64,000 nt of DNA, from NCBI GenBank assembly GCA_018398805.1, contig JAGFBZ010000010.1, forward strand, positions 225,595-289,594, given 5' to 3'. The translations under genes were made by a program, and so were the position numbers. Origin of the DNA: Hirundichthys speculiger. Taxonomy: Eukaryota > Chordata > Actinopteri > Beloniformes > Exocoetidae. Positions 30,952 to 41,057 of this stretch are shown piece by piece (within the stretch, counting starts at the first letter, position 1; each line of letters starts with the position of its first letter). The notes below the pieces were generated by a model, which worked only from the letters and a program-made list of their open reading frames with translations, had not been told where the DNA came from and ran no database searches.

Positions 30952-33166
30952 TCAACTCAACACAGAGAGTTCAAGAGGGTAAAGCAGTTGGATAGGTCTT
31001 CTCAGAGTGGTCCTAGAAGGAAGCAGAACAAGACATGAGCGAACTTTTCCATCTCTTCCCAAATAAACTTCTGTGATTCTGCCAATTTCCCAGAGGTGCT
31101 TTGGCAATCTATCTTCATAAATTAACACCACATCTCCAGTCTTTAAGTCAGAAGGTCTTTTTACAGAAGATGAGATGTGTGCTGATCTCAGTCCCATAAG
31201 GTATTCTTTTAGCCATTGATACCAGAACATTTTCACAATCCGCTGTCTATATTTCCATCATTTTACCAGCTGGATTTTACTCACGTCCGGAACCGCAGAG
31301 GAGAGGCTGACAGCAGGGGGGAGCGCTGTCAGACGTTGACCAATCAAAAAATGAGAAGGAGTTAGTGGGACAGGTTCTTCACTGCTTGTGTGGGTAAAAG
31401 TGATGGGACGAGAATTAACCACAGCTTCCACTTCAGTCAGAATGGTTTCAATTTCTTCAAAATGCAATGATGCCTTACCAATCACTTTACGTAAGCAGGT
31501 TTTCACAGAACGAACCAGTCTCTCCCACATTCCGCCCCACCAAGCGGCTCTTTCCATTATGAACTTCCAGGAGATGCGCTTTCCTGCAAAGAATTCCTGG
31601 ACTTCTTTAGAGGACAGGGAATCCCATAGCAAGTTTAGTTCCACATTAGCTCTTTTAAAAGTCCTTGCATTGTCTGAATATATTGTTTTACAAAGTCCTC
31701 TTCGTGACACAAAGCGTCTAAAAGCTAATAGGAATTTTTCTGTTGTCATATCAGACACTAACTCCAAATGAATAGCACGAGTTACTGCACAGGTGAAAAG
31801 AGCAATATAAACTTTGTCTTGTGACTTACAGTACAGGGTCCGGCAAAATCCACACCTGTGTTCTCAAAGGGAGGATCTTCTTTTATGCGAGACTCAGGTA
31901 AAGGAGCGTAAATCTGTTGGGCAGATTTCACTTTATGTTTATGGCAGAGGAAACAAGCATTTACAGTTCTTTTTGACAGTTGTCTTCCTTTCAATATCCA
32001 GAATCTCTCACGCACTTGATTAAGTGTGTCTTGCAGACCAGAATGCATAACTTGTTGGTGACATCTTTTCACAATCAACTCTGAGAATTTATCATCAGAG
32101 GGAAGAATGCATGGGTGCTTTTGTTCAAATTTCAAATGAGCCATCTGTAATCTGCCTCCAACTCTTAAAATTCCTTGCTCATCCAAAAAGGGGTTAAGAG
32201 GCTGGATTTTAGACTGGAAGGAAATAACATGACTTGCCTTTATCCTAGAAATCTCATGAAAGAAACTTTTCTTTTGTGTTACCTGAATCCAATACAGCTC
32301 TGCTTCAGAGATTTCCTCAGCTGTCAATGGTCCAAGACGTTTTGTTTTCTCTTTGACATTGTAAAAGAATCTTTTCATCCAAGCAGTCACATGCAACACT
32401 CGGTGAGGTCACTGTAATTTTTCAACTCCAACAATGCCATTTCACTCGTATTTTCAGAGTCAGTCAGTCTTACAACCTCCATGATTGACACATTTTCATT
32501 TACAACTTCAGTACTCACATTTGGTTCAGGTTCACAGAACTGTATTTCTCTTTGTTTGAGCCAGGTCGGTCCTGTCCACCACAAGGTATTTTCTTTCAAT
32601 TGATTCACGCTGATTCCTCTTGTCGCAACATCTGCAGGATTATCACTTCCACTGCAGTGACGCCACTGTGCTGGTGAAGTTAAACTCTGGATTTCTCGAA
32701 TTCGATTTTCCACAAAGGGTTTCCACTGTTTAGCAGAACTCTTGATCCAATGCAAAGTTATCATTGAGTCAGTCCACAAGTTCACTTGGCTCTTGTTCAT
32801 ATCAAAGTGTGTGATGATATAGTTACTAAGTCTAGCTCCAATGAGAGCGCCAAGTAACTCTAGTCTGGGTAATGTAACTTTTTTTAGTGGTGATACTCTT
32901 GTTTTGGAAGTTATAAGGGTTACAATGCACTCACCATCTTCTGGAATGATGTGTAGATAGGCAGCTGCACAATAAGCACTTTCACTGGCATCACTGAAGA
33001 TGTGCACTTCTAGATTCACAGGTGCATCCTGCTTCAAAAGCGCTGCATGATAACATCTGACGATTTTAATGTTTGAGATATCAGGCAACTCCTCGCACCA
33101 CTTATGCCACAGCCTTGCCAGATCTTCAGGCAGCTCATTGTCCCATTCAAGTCCACGTTCCCACAT
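30952..33166 (-). pseudogene. BEL pol: RNase H, integrase, DUF5641-like
   Basis: Minus-strand pieces in order. RNase H is at 32387-33166 (VHIFSDASESAYCAAAYLHI, VNLWTDSMITLHWI). Integrase is at 31782-32399 (finger ending CFLCHKH, core FENTGVDFAGPC) and 31258-31767 (YSDNARTF, then MERAAWWGGMWERLVRSVK with the last acidic residue). A C-terminal DUF5641-like segment is at 30952-31236 (DVVLIYEDRLPKHLWEIGRI). Frame breaks separate the pieces near 32395, 31775 and 31250. This order of RNase H then integrase is the usual BEL/Pao one. Confidence 0.9.
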
Positions 33167-33623
33167 TTTTTTGAAAAAGACATTTCACTCTGATGGTAAA
33201 AGGGGAAAGAAATCCCACCGGATCAAAAATGCGGGATGCTGCTTGTAACACTCCTCTTTTAGTATCACACTTATCCTTTAAAAAGTCAATCAGGTTTCTT
33301 AAATCAAAGATGAAGTCATCTTGTTCAGTTCTCCATGTTAATCAAAGAACTTTTAGCACAGTGTTTTTCACTTCAACATTTCCACTTACTGTGTCTTCCA
33401 TTTTTTTCCTTCCACAGGGTTTTCAGTTCTTCAGAGTTTGAGCTCCATTTGCAAAGATTCATGTGAGCATCTTTTAAGATAGTTTTGGCTTGCATTGATA
33501 CACTGATGGCTTCCTCTTCGCTCTGTACACTGCAGATCAGGTCATCCACATACAAACACTTGTCCAGAATAGATGTGACCTCAGGATATGCTTGTTGGTA
33601 TTTTTTCACATGATGCCTTATGG

Positions 33624-34256
33624 TTCAATTCAATTCAATTCAATTCAATTTTATTTATATAGCGTCTGTTACAATGACAATTGTCTCTAGGTGCTTTACA
33701 GAGACCCAGAGCATGACCCCTGAGCAAATATCATCAACTAAGATTATATCATTAAATCCAATCAATGATAATGGCAAGTAAAAAACTCCCACGTAGGGAG
33801 AAAAAAAACCTTTATACCAAACAGTGGCAAGGAAAAACTCCACTTTAAAGGTGGAGTAGGTGTTGTTTGAAAAACGGTTCCAGCAATCCAACTCAAGTGA
33901 GATTTTGAAAATATACACTCCCTCCCTCCTCCCAAAGGCTCCGCCTCCTCCTCTTCAGCTCACCCCTCGAAACCACGCCTTCACATGATTCACGACTGCA
34001 TGAACCACAGGGAGGGAGGGAGCGAGGGGTGATATTTGATGGACGTATTAGGCAGCCAATCAAAATAGTGATGATCACTTTTTTGATTGGTCAGAGTTTT
34101 TCTCTGATTATACCTTCTAGACTGGACCAAAATGTTTAGTTTTTTTTGCAAACATTTTATTTCAGTGGGTGCAATGGAAATGTGAAAAGGTTTTCAGGCA
34201 ATATTGCAAAAAGTGTTGCAAAAAAACAACACCCACCCCACCTTTAAGAGGAAGAA
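33624..34256 (-). repeat. L2-like LINE 3' fragment C, carrying a MITE
   Basis: Same 3' UTR as fragments A and B, with a (TTGAA)n tail at its left end, inserted in BEL RT between LLAAT and IRHHV codons; GGTT is seen on both sides. The TA-flanked MITE at 33848-34244 split it later. Confidence 0.8.
33848..34244. mobile_element. TA-flanked MITE, copy 1
   Basis: Ends AAGGTGGAGTAGGTGTTGTT and (inverted) AAGGTGGGGTGGGTGTTGTT, with TA on both sides. 397 bp, no ORF of note. A 401-bp copy in opposite orientation lies at 61087-61487. TA target and size suggest a Tc1/mariner-dependent MITE. Confidence 0.85.
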
Positions 34257-35793
34257 GTTGGTTGCAGCTAATAAAAAAGGACTGGGTGAAGCCCCAAATG
34301 GGACTCTGGTGATTTGCATAATACTGATGTTTAGTTTTTCATGTGTTTTAGGTAAGCTATCAGTCCAAAGAAATCTTAATACATCTCTATCTTGCTCTCT
34401 GATGGATATCTGCAAAAAAGCTTTCGTAATGTCAGCCATAAATGCTACTCTATGGAGCCGGAACTTTAACAGGATACTCAGTAAATCAGGATTCAAATTA
34501 GGGCCAGATATTAAACAGTTATTTAACGATAGACAGCCTGTGGCATGGGAGGATGCGTCAAAGACTACTCGCAGTTTAGTGGTTAAACGCTCCTCAGTAA
34601 TGACGGCCCTGTGGGGAAGATAATAGACAGGATTGTCAGAAACAATGTTCTCCACACATTCTACAATGCCTTGGTTTACATAATCTTGAATTACTTCTTG
34701 ATATTTATTAAAAAGTGGCACATAATTTTGAAATTTCTTAATGAGCTCGTCAAATCGTCTTTTGGCTACATCATAATTGGAAGGTAAGTTATCATTTTCA
34801 TTTTTCCAAGGTAAGCTCACCTGGTATCTTCCTTCAGTGAACTGAACAGACTTTTCAAACCACTGCATCGTGTCCTCATCACATTTCTTTGTTTCTCGTT
34901 CTGTTGCAATCCCGATAGATTCAGTTTCCCAGGAGCGCAGTGTGCGATTGATTTGTTCTTCCAGCCCAACACTCACATGCAGTGTTTCAATGTCTGTGAT
35001 GTTTTGATCAGAAGTTACGTTCAGCATGGATACTGTACCTTGGATAAGCCAGCCAAATTTGCTCTCTAATGCAACTAGTTGTTCAGAGAGGCGTTCTAAT
35101 TTTCCAGAAACAACTTTCCAATAATGGTCACCTCCAATCAACACTCCAAGTTCCTGTGTTTCCATTCCACTTATAGCTGTGTCCGCAAGTTGCAGGCCTT
35201 TGCACTCCAGATCTCTGCGTAATTCTTCGGTCGCAACTTTCATGATAGAATTACACAAACGAGGTGTTTCTAGGACATCTATTTCTACACATTGGCCATT
35301 TCTTATGTTACTTAATATTAGCTTTACTTTATTACAAGTTACATGCTTTGGTTCACTAGAGCCAAAGGTGTGTAATATGAGAGTCTCTTCACGTATTTTA
35401 GAGAGATTAAGTGCACGAGAGATATCTTGGCGCACAAAGCTGCGCTGACTCCCTCCGTCCAAAAGGCAGCGGGTCAGTTGTCTTTTCACTGGGGTCTCTA
35501 TCCAAACAGTTGCAGTTTGGAGTAAAACTGTCTCTCGCTTTGATTCAGAGGGTGAAACAGAAATCACAGTATCAGATGTCTCAGTTTCGGTTGTCAATTC
35601 ATTTCCATAATAGGAACAAAGGGCTTTGTGATGACGTCTATGGCAATTTTCACAAGAAATATCTTTAGTGCGACAGTATTTGGCAACATGTCGTGTTCCA
35701 AAACACACAAAGCATCTTCCTTGTTTCCTCAGCTTTTCTCTTTTTTCAGGCACAGACATTTCCTTACAACATTTAGACATATGATCAGACTTT

Positions 35794-36812
35794 TCACAAA
35801 AGAAACAAATTTGTCTGTCTTGACTGGAAGCATAAAGAGCAGAAGCTGTCATCATATTTGGCTTTTTGCGCATTTCCCCAGGTACTGTAACTCTCTTTTT
35901 CTCGTTCCCTACCGGTTTGCTGTTTTGCACTCTGGGTCATGTTAGATGTGCGCTCCCGGCTGTCCACTTCCTTTTGAATGAAATCCATCAGTTCCTCAAC
36001 CTTCCAGACATCATCCTCATCTTTTTTTCGACTAAACTCCAGCGTCATTTCCTCTGGTATCAGTTTCATTAGAATGGGACACAATAAACTGCCATAGGTG
36101 TCAGAAACAACTCCCATAGAAGCCAAACTATGGATCAGTTATCATACAAATACCGGAGTGCTTTTATATCACTGGCATTTTTCACAGGATTAAGATTAAG
36201 AAGCTTTGTCATGTGTGCATTGATAACAAGATCTTTTCGGCCAAACCTTTTTTGTAGCAGTTGTATGGCGTTATCATAATTGGCTTCGGTCAGTGGCAGT
36301 CCTGCGACCACATTAGCAGCTGCTCCTGTCAGATATGACCGCAGGTAACTGAACTTGTCCATCTTTGTCAAACTGGGATTGTAATGCACAGCCGTCTCAA
36401 ACTGTCCCCAAAAATACTGCCAGAGGCTAATATCCCCTGAATATTTTTCAATAACAAGTTTGGGCAGTTTTACGTTTTGCCGAATAACACCTGCTTCAGA
36501 AGAAATCACAGATACTGCATCTCCTTGTGCTCTCCTGAGCTCTCTCCTTAATTTTATTTTCCTCTGAGTTATGTGTTCCTTATATTCTATGGCTCTTGTA
36601 ACTTCATCCTCCAAGTCATCCGTCTTTGTTCCCTCTTCAATTTCTTCATGAAGTTTATCCAAACATCCCTCTTTCAACAACAACTGTTCCATGAACTCCT
36701 CAAGCAAATCAGGATCCGGTGATTCCTTACTGAGTTCATCATCTACCTTGCTGATGATCTTGATTGTGGACACACAAACTGAAGTTCTTTTCTTCTTTTG
36801 ACGGTCAGCCAT
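35794..36812 (-). pseudogene. BEL gag (DUF1759-like)
   Basis: ATG at 36810-36812 begins a basic stretch (MADRQKKKRTS), then a long charged helical region and a DUF1759-like capsid segment (YSGDISLWQYFWGQFE, LRSYLTGAAANVV, LLQKRFGRKDLVI). A one-base frameshift at about 36130 moves the reading into the 35794-36126 frame (MGVVSDTYGSLLCPILMKLI), and another near 35930 leads into the zinc knuckles. It is the structural protein of the element. Confidence 0.88.
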
Positions 36813-36878
36813 TCTTCTTTACTTTTGTCTTTCTTGTCATACATCTCTGAGACTTTTCATCTCTTCATTCCCCTTTGC

Positions 36879-36896
36879 TCCCGGGTTTCGGCACCA
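36879..36896 (-). promoter_or_regulatory. BEL primer-binding site, tRNA-Phe
   Basis: The plus strand reads TCCCGGGTTTCGGCACCA, identical to the 3' end of vertebrate tRNA-Phe including CCA. It lies 3 nt inside the 5' LTR. Confidence 0.88.
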
Positions 36897-36899
36897 AAA

Positions 36900-37110
36900 T
36901 GTTGCATGACATAAGTTGGTTTTCAAAGAACACAAACAGATTTTCTTTCTCTTGAGTTTTTACTTTGCTTTCACACAGAGAGACACATCAAACACAACTG
37001 ACAAACATTTATAAGATTAGCCTTGCCCCCAGCAGTAATCAGTTCATGCAGAACTGCTGGGGAAGCAAGCTGGAGAGGTGTGCTGGGTTCAAACACCAAG
37101 AGCTGCAACA
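36900..37110 (-). repeat. BEL 5' LTR
   Basis: 211 bp, followed by the CCCCT duplication. Confidence 0.93.
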
Positions 37111-37115
37111 CCCCT

Positions 37116-38262
37116 GTTAATGGTGTAAAAGGACCATCTATTCTGTCTGCATTACCATCTTTTGATATCATACACGGTTGTGTACCCGACTACATGCATG
37201 CCTGTCTTCTTGGTATAGCAAGGACATTAACAAGTATGTTGGTTGAAAGTGACAATCATGAACAGCCATGGTACATAGGAAAACGCATTCCAGAGATAGA
37301 TAGCACACTTCTGCAAATCCAGCCCCCCTCATTTGTGTCCAGAGTGCCTAGATCTTTAAACAACAAGAAGTACTGGAAAGCAATGGTTTATGTGGCTTCT
37401 GTATTACAGCATACCTACACTTAAAGGGATCTTACCAGATCGCTATCTGTTGCATTGGGCAAGACTTGTGAAAGGTTTAGCATTGCTCCTGGCTGAAAGT
37501 ATCACCCCGCAGCAGATCTCAGATGCAGAAATGTTGCTCAGAATGTTTGTGAGAGACATGGAGAATCTCTATGGTACAGCTTACATGTCCTACAATGTTC
37601 ACCTTTGCCTTCATATGGCACAAAGTGTGAGAGACTGGGGACCCCTATGGGCTCACTCAGCTTTTATATACGAGTCCTACAATCAGGACCTTCTTAAAAT
37701 GATCAAAAGCACACAAGGAGTTCCTTTGCAAATATCAAGAACCTTTCAAGTTCAAAAGGCTCTGCCAATGTGTGCCAAGAAAACTCTAGCTAACGCCTCT
37801 TCTGAAGTTATTGAAACCTTTGAGGATTTGGTACAGCAAAGGCGGGTACAGCATGCTGTTAGATGTGAGGAGGTCACTTCACTAGGGGGGACTAAGAAAG
37901 TGGAACCCAATCTAGAGGACTACCTAGCCCTTCACAATGTAGTAGACTATGTAAAGAAAGATCAACAGGTCACTTATTGTGATAGAGTGGTTCTAAGGGG
38001 TGAAGTCATTAATTCCTGTAGAAATTCCAGAGAAAGAAAGAGGAACTCTCATGTCGTCACACTTACAGATAACAGTCCTTTCATGGTTGAAACATTTGTC
38101 GTAGCTGATCTAGGAAAAGGAGAATCGTGCTATGCCATTGGTCAGTATTTTGAGGATAAACGCCACAGTTTTTTTGCTTCCACGCCGAACCCACACCATT
38201 TCATACCAGTCGGAAAAGTTCTTGGGCACTTACAGCTATACCTGCCTCGTCTATTCATATGA
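37116..38262 (+). pseudogene. CACTA transposase, C part
   Basis: Continues the reading cut at 30714: VNGVKGPSI, then HGCVPDYMHACLLGIARTL, the D-x-M-H motif of TNP2-like transposases. A frameshift near 37405 separates this from WLLYYSIPTLKGIL, HWARLVKGLALLL and a DUF4218-like region (MSYNVHLCLHMAQSVRDWGPLWAHSAFIYESYN), ending at 38262 after a C-terminal tail with VGKVLGHLQLYL. In the intact family this protein cuts and joins the element ends in the nucleus. Three frameshifts plus two LTR-element insertions make this copy inactive. Confidence 0.88.
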
Positions 38263-38589
38263 AGTGCCTATTTATGGATACGCCAAAGCTAAGGGTGAAC
38301 TATGTTTTTACATTCTTGAATAAATATGAATCCATAACCTGAGACACCTTTGACAGTGTAGTTGTCAAAGGCTGTAAGCAAGCACCCCCCCCCCAGTATC
38401 TATTAGTTACTTATTTTACTTGTGCTCTTTGCTTTATATTTTGTATTGCACATAGATTAGATTTTTGTACTGTACTATCATCTATTACTGTACTGTATTG
38501 TAACAGATGAGAGAACATGCTGTTTCATGATTTAAAATAAAATAAAAATTGCTAAGTAAATGAAATTGCATTTATTTTATACACCTTAC

Positions 38590-39164
38590 TTAACTATAGG
38601 GGATACTTTCTCTTAAACACTTATGATCTACATGTTTGAACATTTTACTTTGGAACGCATCACAAAAATCCATGAGCTACATACATGTTTGTACATTTTT
38701 AAAATATATATATCTAAACTACATGTTTGCACATTTATTCTAACATATATGAAAAATATCTAGTCAAACAAATTTTAACAATTATTTTGGAATATATGTC
38801 ATAAACAAATATCTAGACTGAATGTTTGAGAATTTATTCTGAAATATATGTTCTAAACAAATATCTAGACTACATATTTGCACATTTATTCTGACATATA
38901 TGTAAAGAACAAATATCTAAACTACATATTCCAACAATTATTTTGGAATATATGTCAAATACAAATATCTAGACCACTTACTTTACCATATATTTTAAAA
39001 TATATTTCAAAAGCAAATACCTGTTCTACATGTTTGCACATGTATTTTAGAATATAAGTTGAAATCAAATATTGCAATTACATATATGTACATATATCAT
39101 AAAATATTTTGGTAAATATGTCACCTATATGTACATATATGGCCATATATCAGATTTGTGTATG
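38590..39164. repeat. right TIR and subterminal tandem repeats
   Basis: About seven diverged copies of a 50-60-bp unit containing ACAAATATCTAGACTACAT and TTGCACATTTATTCTGACAT run from about 38620 to 39060, then the 30-bp inverted terminus. These lie directly downstream of the transposase, where CACTA subterminal repeats are expected. Confidence 0.75.
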
Positions 39165-39195
39165 GGTAGGCCGATCCGTCGCTACGTTAGCCTGG

Positions 39196-39387
39196 CTACC
39201 TATCGCATCTGACGGATGGTCTAGTTGACGGAACCCATGCCTCTAGCTCACTGAGCCTTGCCTCCAAAGCAATGAATAAACCACACTTTATGCATTTACC
39301 ACTCTCGCTAAAGGAGGCAGAGGAATAACTGAACATTTCACACACTGAGCAACGGGAGGAGGAAACAAAGGGATAAGAAGAAGCCAT
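39196..39387 (-). pseudogene. L2 LINE ORF1 N-terminus
   Basis: ATG at 39385-39387 begins MASSYPFVSSSRCSVCEMFS with a Cys-x-x-Cys ... Cys-x-x-Cys arrangement and LEARLSELEA coiled coil, the usual start of fish esterase-type L2 ORF1 proteins. A stop appears at 39196; in another frame the linker continues to the CACTA end at 39164. The rest of the ORF is at 786-1405. The 5' UTR lies above 39388. Confidence 0.8.
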
Positions 39388-39650
39388 GCTAAGAAGCTAA
39401 TAAGCTAAAGAAGCTAAAGAACCGGCAATTAACGGCTGTGAGAATCCCAGGGAAAATGTGCGAAGCGGAAACTACGTGCGAGCGCTCAGATTACAGTTTA
39501 TAACAATAGTTTAGAGTTATCACCAAATCGAGTTTAATTTTAAATTATAAAAAGGTTAAAGGAATCAGAAACCGTTCAGCGTTCAATCCACCAACAGGAA
39601 ACCACCAACAGGAAGTCCACTGTAAATATGTGGTGGTGAGAAAGATGGGT
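39388..39650 (-). other. probable L2 LINE 5' UTR
   Basis: Sequence upstream of ORF1 on the minus strand, with no ORF. The true 5' end of the LINE is not defined. Confidence 0.4.
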
Positions 39651-39775
39651 TTTCATTATCTGTTGTGATCCTGTTTTATGTTTTATCTTGTGAAGCACTT
39701 TGTGTTGCATTTTTAATGTATGAAATGTGCTATATAGTTAAAATTTTATATGATTTGATTTGACAAATAGTTGGA
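39651..39775 (+). repeat. LINE 3' tail
   Basis: Contains GAAGCACTTTGTGTTGCATT and GAAATGTGCTATATA, ending in TGATTTGATTT, a common L2-type 3' end. Confidence 0.6.
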
Positions 39776-39814
39776 TTGCTGGGATACAGCAACATTAGAA
39801 TAAGTCTGTCATAA

Positions 39815-39966
39815 AATGAAACATGCCCTGCGATGGACTAGAGACCTGTCCAGGATGGACCCCTGCCTTTAGACCTGAAGAGAGCTGGGATAGATTCCAA
39901 CAGATCCCTGAGACCCTACAGAGGATTAAGCAGGCATAAATGATGGATGGATGGATGGATGGATGA
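39815..39966 (+). repeat. teleost repeat ending in (TGGA)n
   Basis: CCTGCGATGGACTAGAGACC ... GAGCTGGGATAGATTCCA ... and a (GATG)n tail. This is a widespread teleost interspersed sequence, probably the 3' end of a non-LTR element. Confidence 0.65.
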
Positions 39967-40262
39967 ATAAAATAAAACACATGCTGCTATCCAGATGATG
40001 TCTCTTTGGAGAAGATGTTGTTTATTCAAGTAAAAAAAGTCCAAAACTCATTGTGGACATCTTCCAGCAGACTGTAGTAAGAGTCTAAACTGACCTGCCT
40101 GCAGTCCAGAGTGAAGAAACACAGCTGGAAACACACCCCTGTCCCAAAGTCTCTGAAATCTGTAGTCTGACCTCCCAGAGACCTTCATCCAGCTATCCTG
40201 CAGGCTTAACACCTCCACACAAGGATTTTAGGACACCCAGGTGAAGCTCAGAGACTTTATAG

Positions 40263-41057
40263 CAGGGGTGTCAGCTCATTTTCACTGACGGCCACATCAG
40301 GATCATGGTTGCCGTCGAAGGACCAGATTGACAACATGAATGTAACAAAATGCAATATAAATCAAAATAAATTAAACTACACCTTATTATATTGTTAAAT
40401 AACTGTTTCTGTATTTATCATGTATTCAAGTTTCAAATATTTAACTCATTATAATATTAAACTCAGGGTTTGTGGTTGTAAACCTGCTCTCGCACAGGTG
40501 ATGTTTACAGAGCATGTTGCCATGATAACGGATTCTGTAAACATCACTCAGATTATCCATTACCTTGGTTTCAGAAGCGGAAGCGATTCTTTGGTTTTCT
40601 TGTAGGCTAAATTTAACATATTTAGCTCCGTGTTTGTTGTCAAAATATCGACGTAGATTAAACTCTTTCACAACTGACACCACCTCATAACACAAAAAAC
40701 ATACTGTTTTTTCACCTTGAGATACAATCTTGTAATTGTTTTCTCATCGATCATGAAACTGCATTCCTTGTGCATCAATTTCTCTTTTCTTGGACATGTT
40801 GGGGTTAGTTTGTAGAGGTCCATCAGTTCTCAAAATCTTCTTGATGTCTTGCTCATGGTGAGATACTGTTATCGTTGAGGGTGACGACCAAATGCATTGT
40901 GGGAGATGTAGTTTATTGTCAATATGCGCTTTAAAGCTGTGTAAGTCTTAAAATGTTGGTTTAAAATTTAAGCCAATAATGCACAAGCTCTCGAGGGCCG
41001 CATAAAATGACATGGCGGGCCACATTTGGCCTGCAGTCCTTGTGTTTGACACATGCT
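40263..41057 (-). mobile_element. GTF2IRD2-like hAT fragment, copy 1
   Basis: Starts CAGGGGTGTCAGCTCATT and ends near TTTGACACATGCTG, the Charlie-like hAT terminus. On the minus strand 40441-40695 reads a BED-finger-like segment (CYEVVSVVKEFNLRRYFDNKHGAKY) as in GTF2IRD2/ZBED-type hAT transposases. The catalytic core is deleted. An inverted relative lies at 48540-49033. No 8-bp duplication was resolved. Confidence 0.75.

Larger units (their letters stand above)
33373..35930 (-). pseudogene. BEL gag end, protease and RT, interrupted
   Basis: The minus strand shows two zinc knuckles (CFFCEKSDHMSKCC, CFVCFGTRHVAKYC), a protease-like segment (CLLDGGSQRSFVRQ) and RT (VVFDASSHATG, FMADITKAFLQI, FGASPSPFLLAAT). 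RT is then cut by an L2 3' fragment plus MITE (33624-34256) and resumes at about 33624 with the catalytic CLYVDDLIC. The catalytic aspartates are kept; the interruption and frame changes prevent expression. Confidence 0.9.
30715..37110 (-). mobile_element. BEL/Pao retrotransposon
   Basis: LTRs 30715-30922 and 36900-37110, about 98% alike, start TGTTGCA and end TGCAACA, with CCCCT duplicated outside (30710-30714 and 37111-37115). On the minus strand the order is LTR, tRNA-Phe primer-binding site, gag, protease, RT, RNase H, integrase, DUF5641-like tail, LTR. The inserted stretch 33624-34256 interrupts RT. It sits inside the CACTA transposase exon, and removal leaves the reading intact. Confidence 0.95.
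1406..39164 (+). mobile_element. giant CACTA/EnSpm-type transposon with nested TEs
   Basis: The two ends carry an identical 30-bp inverted repeat (1406-1435 and 39135-39164) beginning CATACACAAATCTG, followed by AT-rich subterminal repeats. The two halves of one L2 ORF1 lie outside the ends in the right order and strand, which argues that a single insertion split it. Inside are a TNP2-like transposase (+) and a BEN-domain gene (-). If the true end is CACAAATCTG (1410 and 39160), as in the CAC-ended superfamily, the flanks show TA on both sides; the exact target duplication is not settled. Of about 37.8 kb, roughly 23 kb is later nested insertions, leaving an original element of about 15 kb. 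Autonomy is lost: the transposase is frameshifted and interrupted. Confidence 0.7.

Noticed and set aside
38620..39060. Regular repeats that might suggest a CRISPR array
   Set aside because: Units are diverged, contiguous and without unique spacers; they are transposon subterminal repeats.
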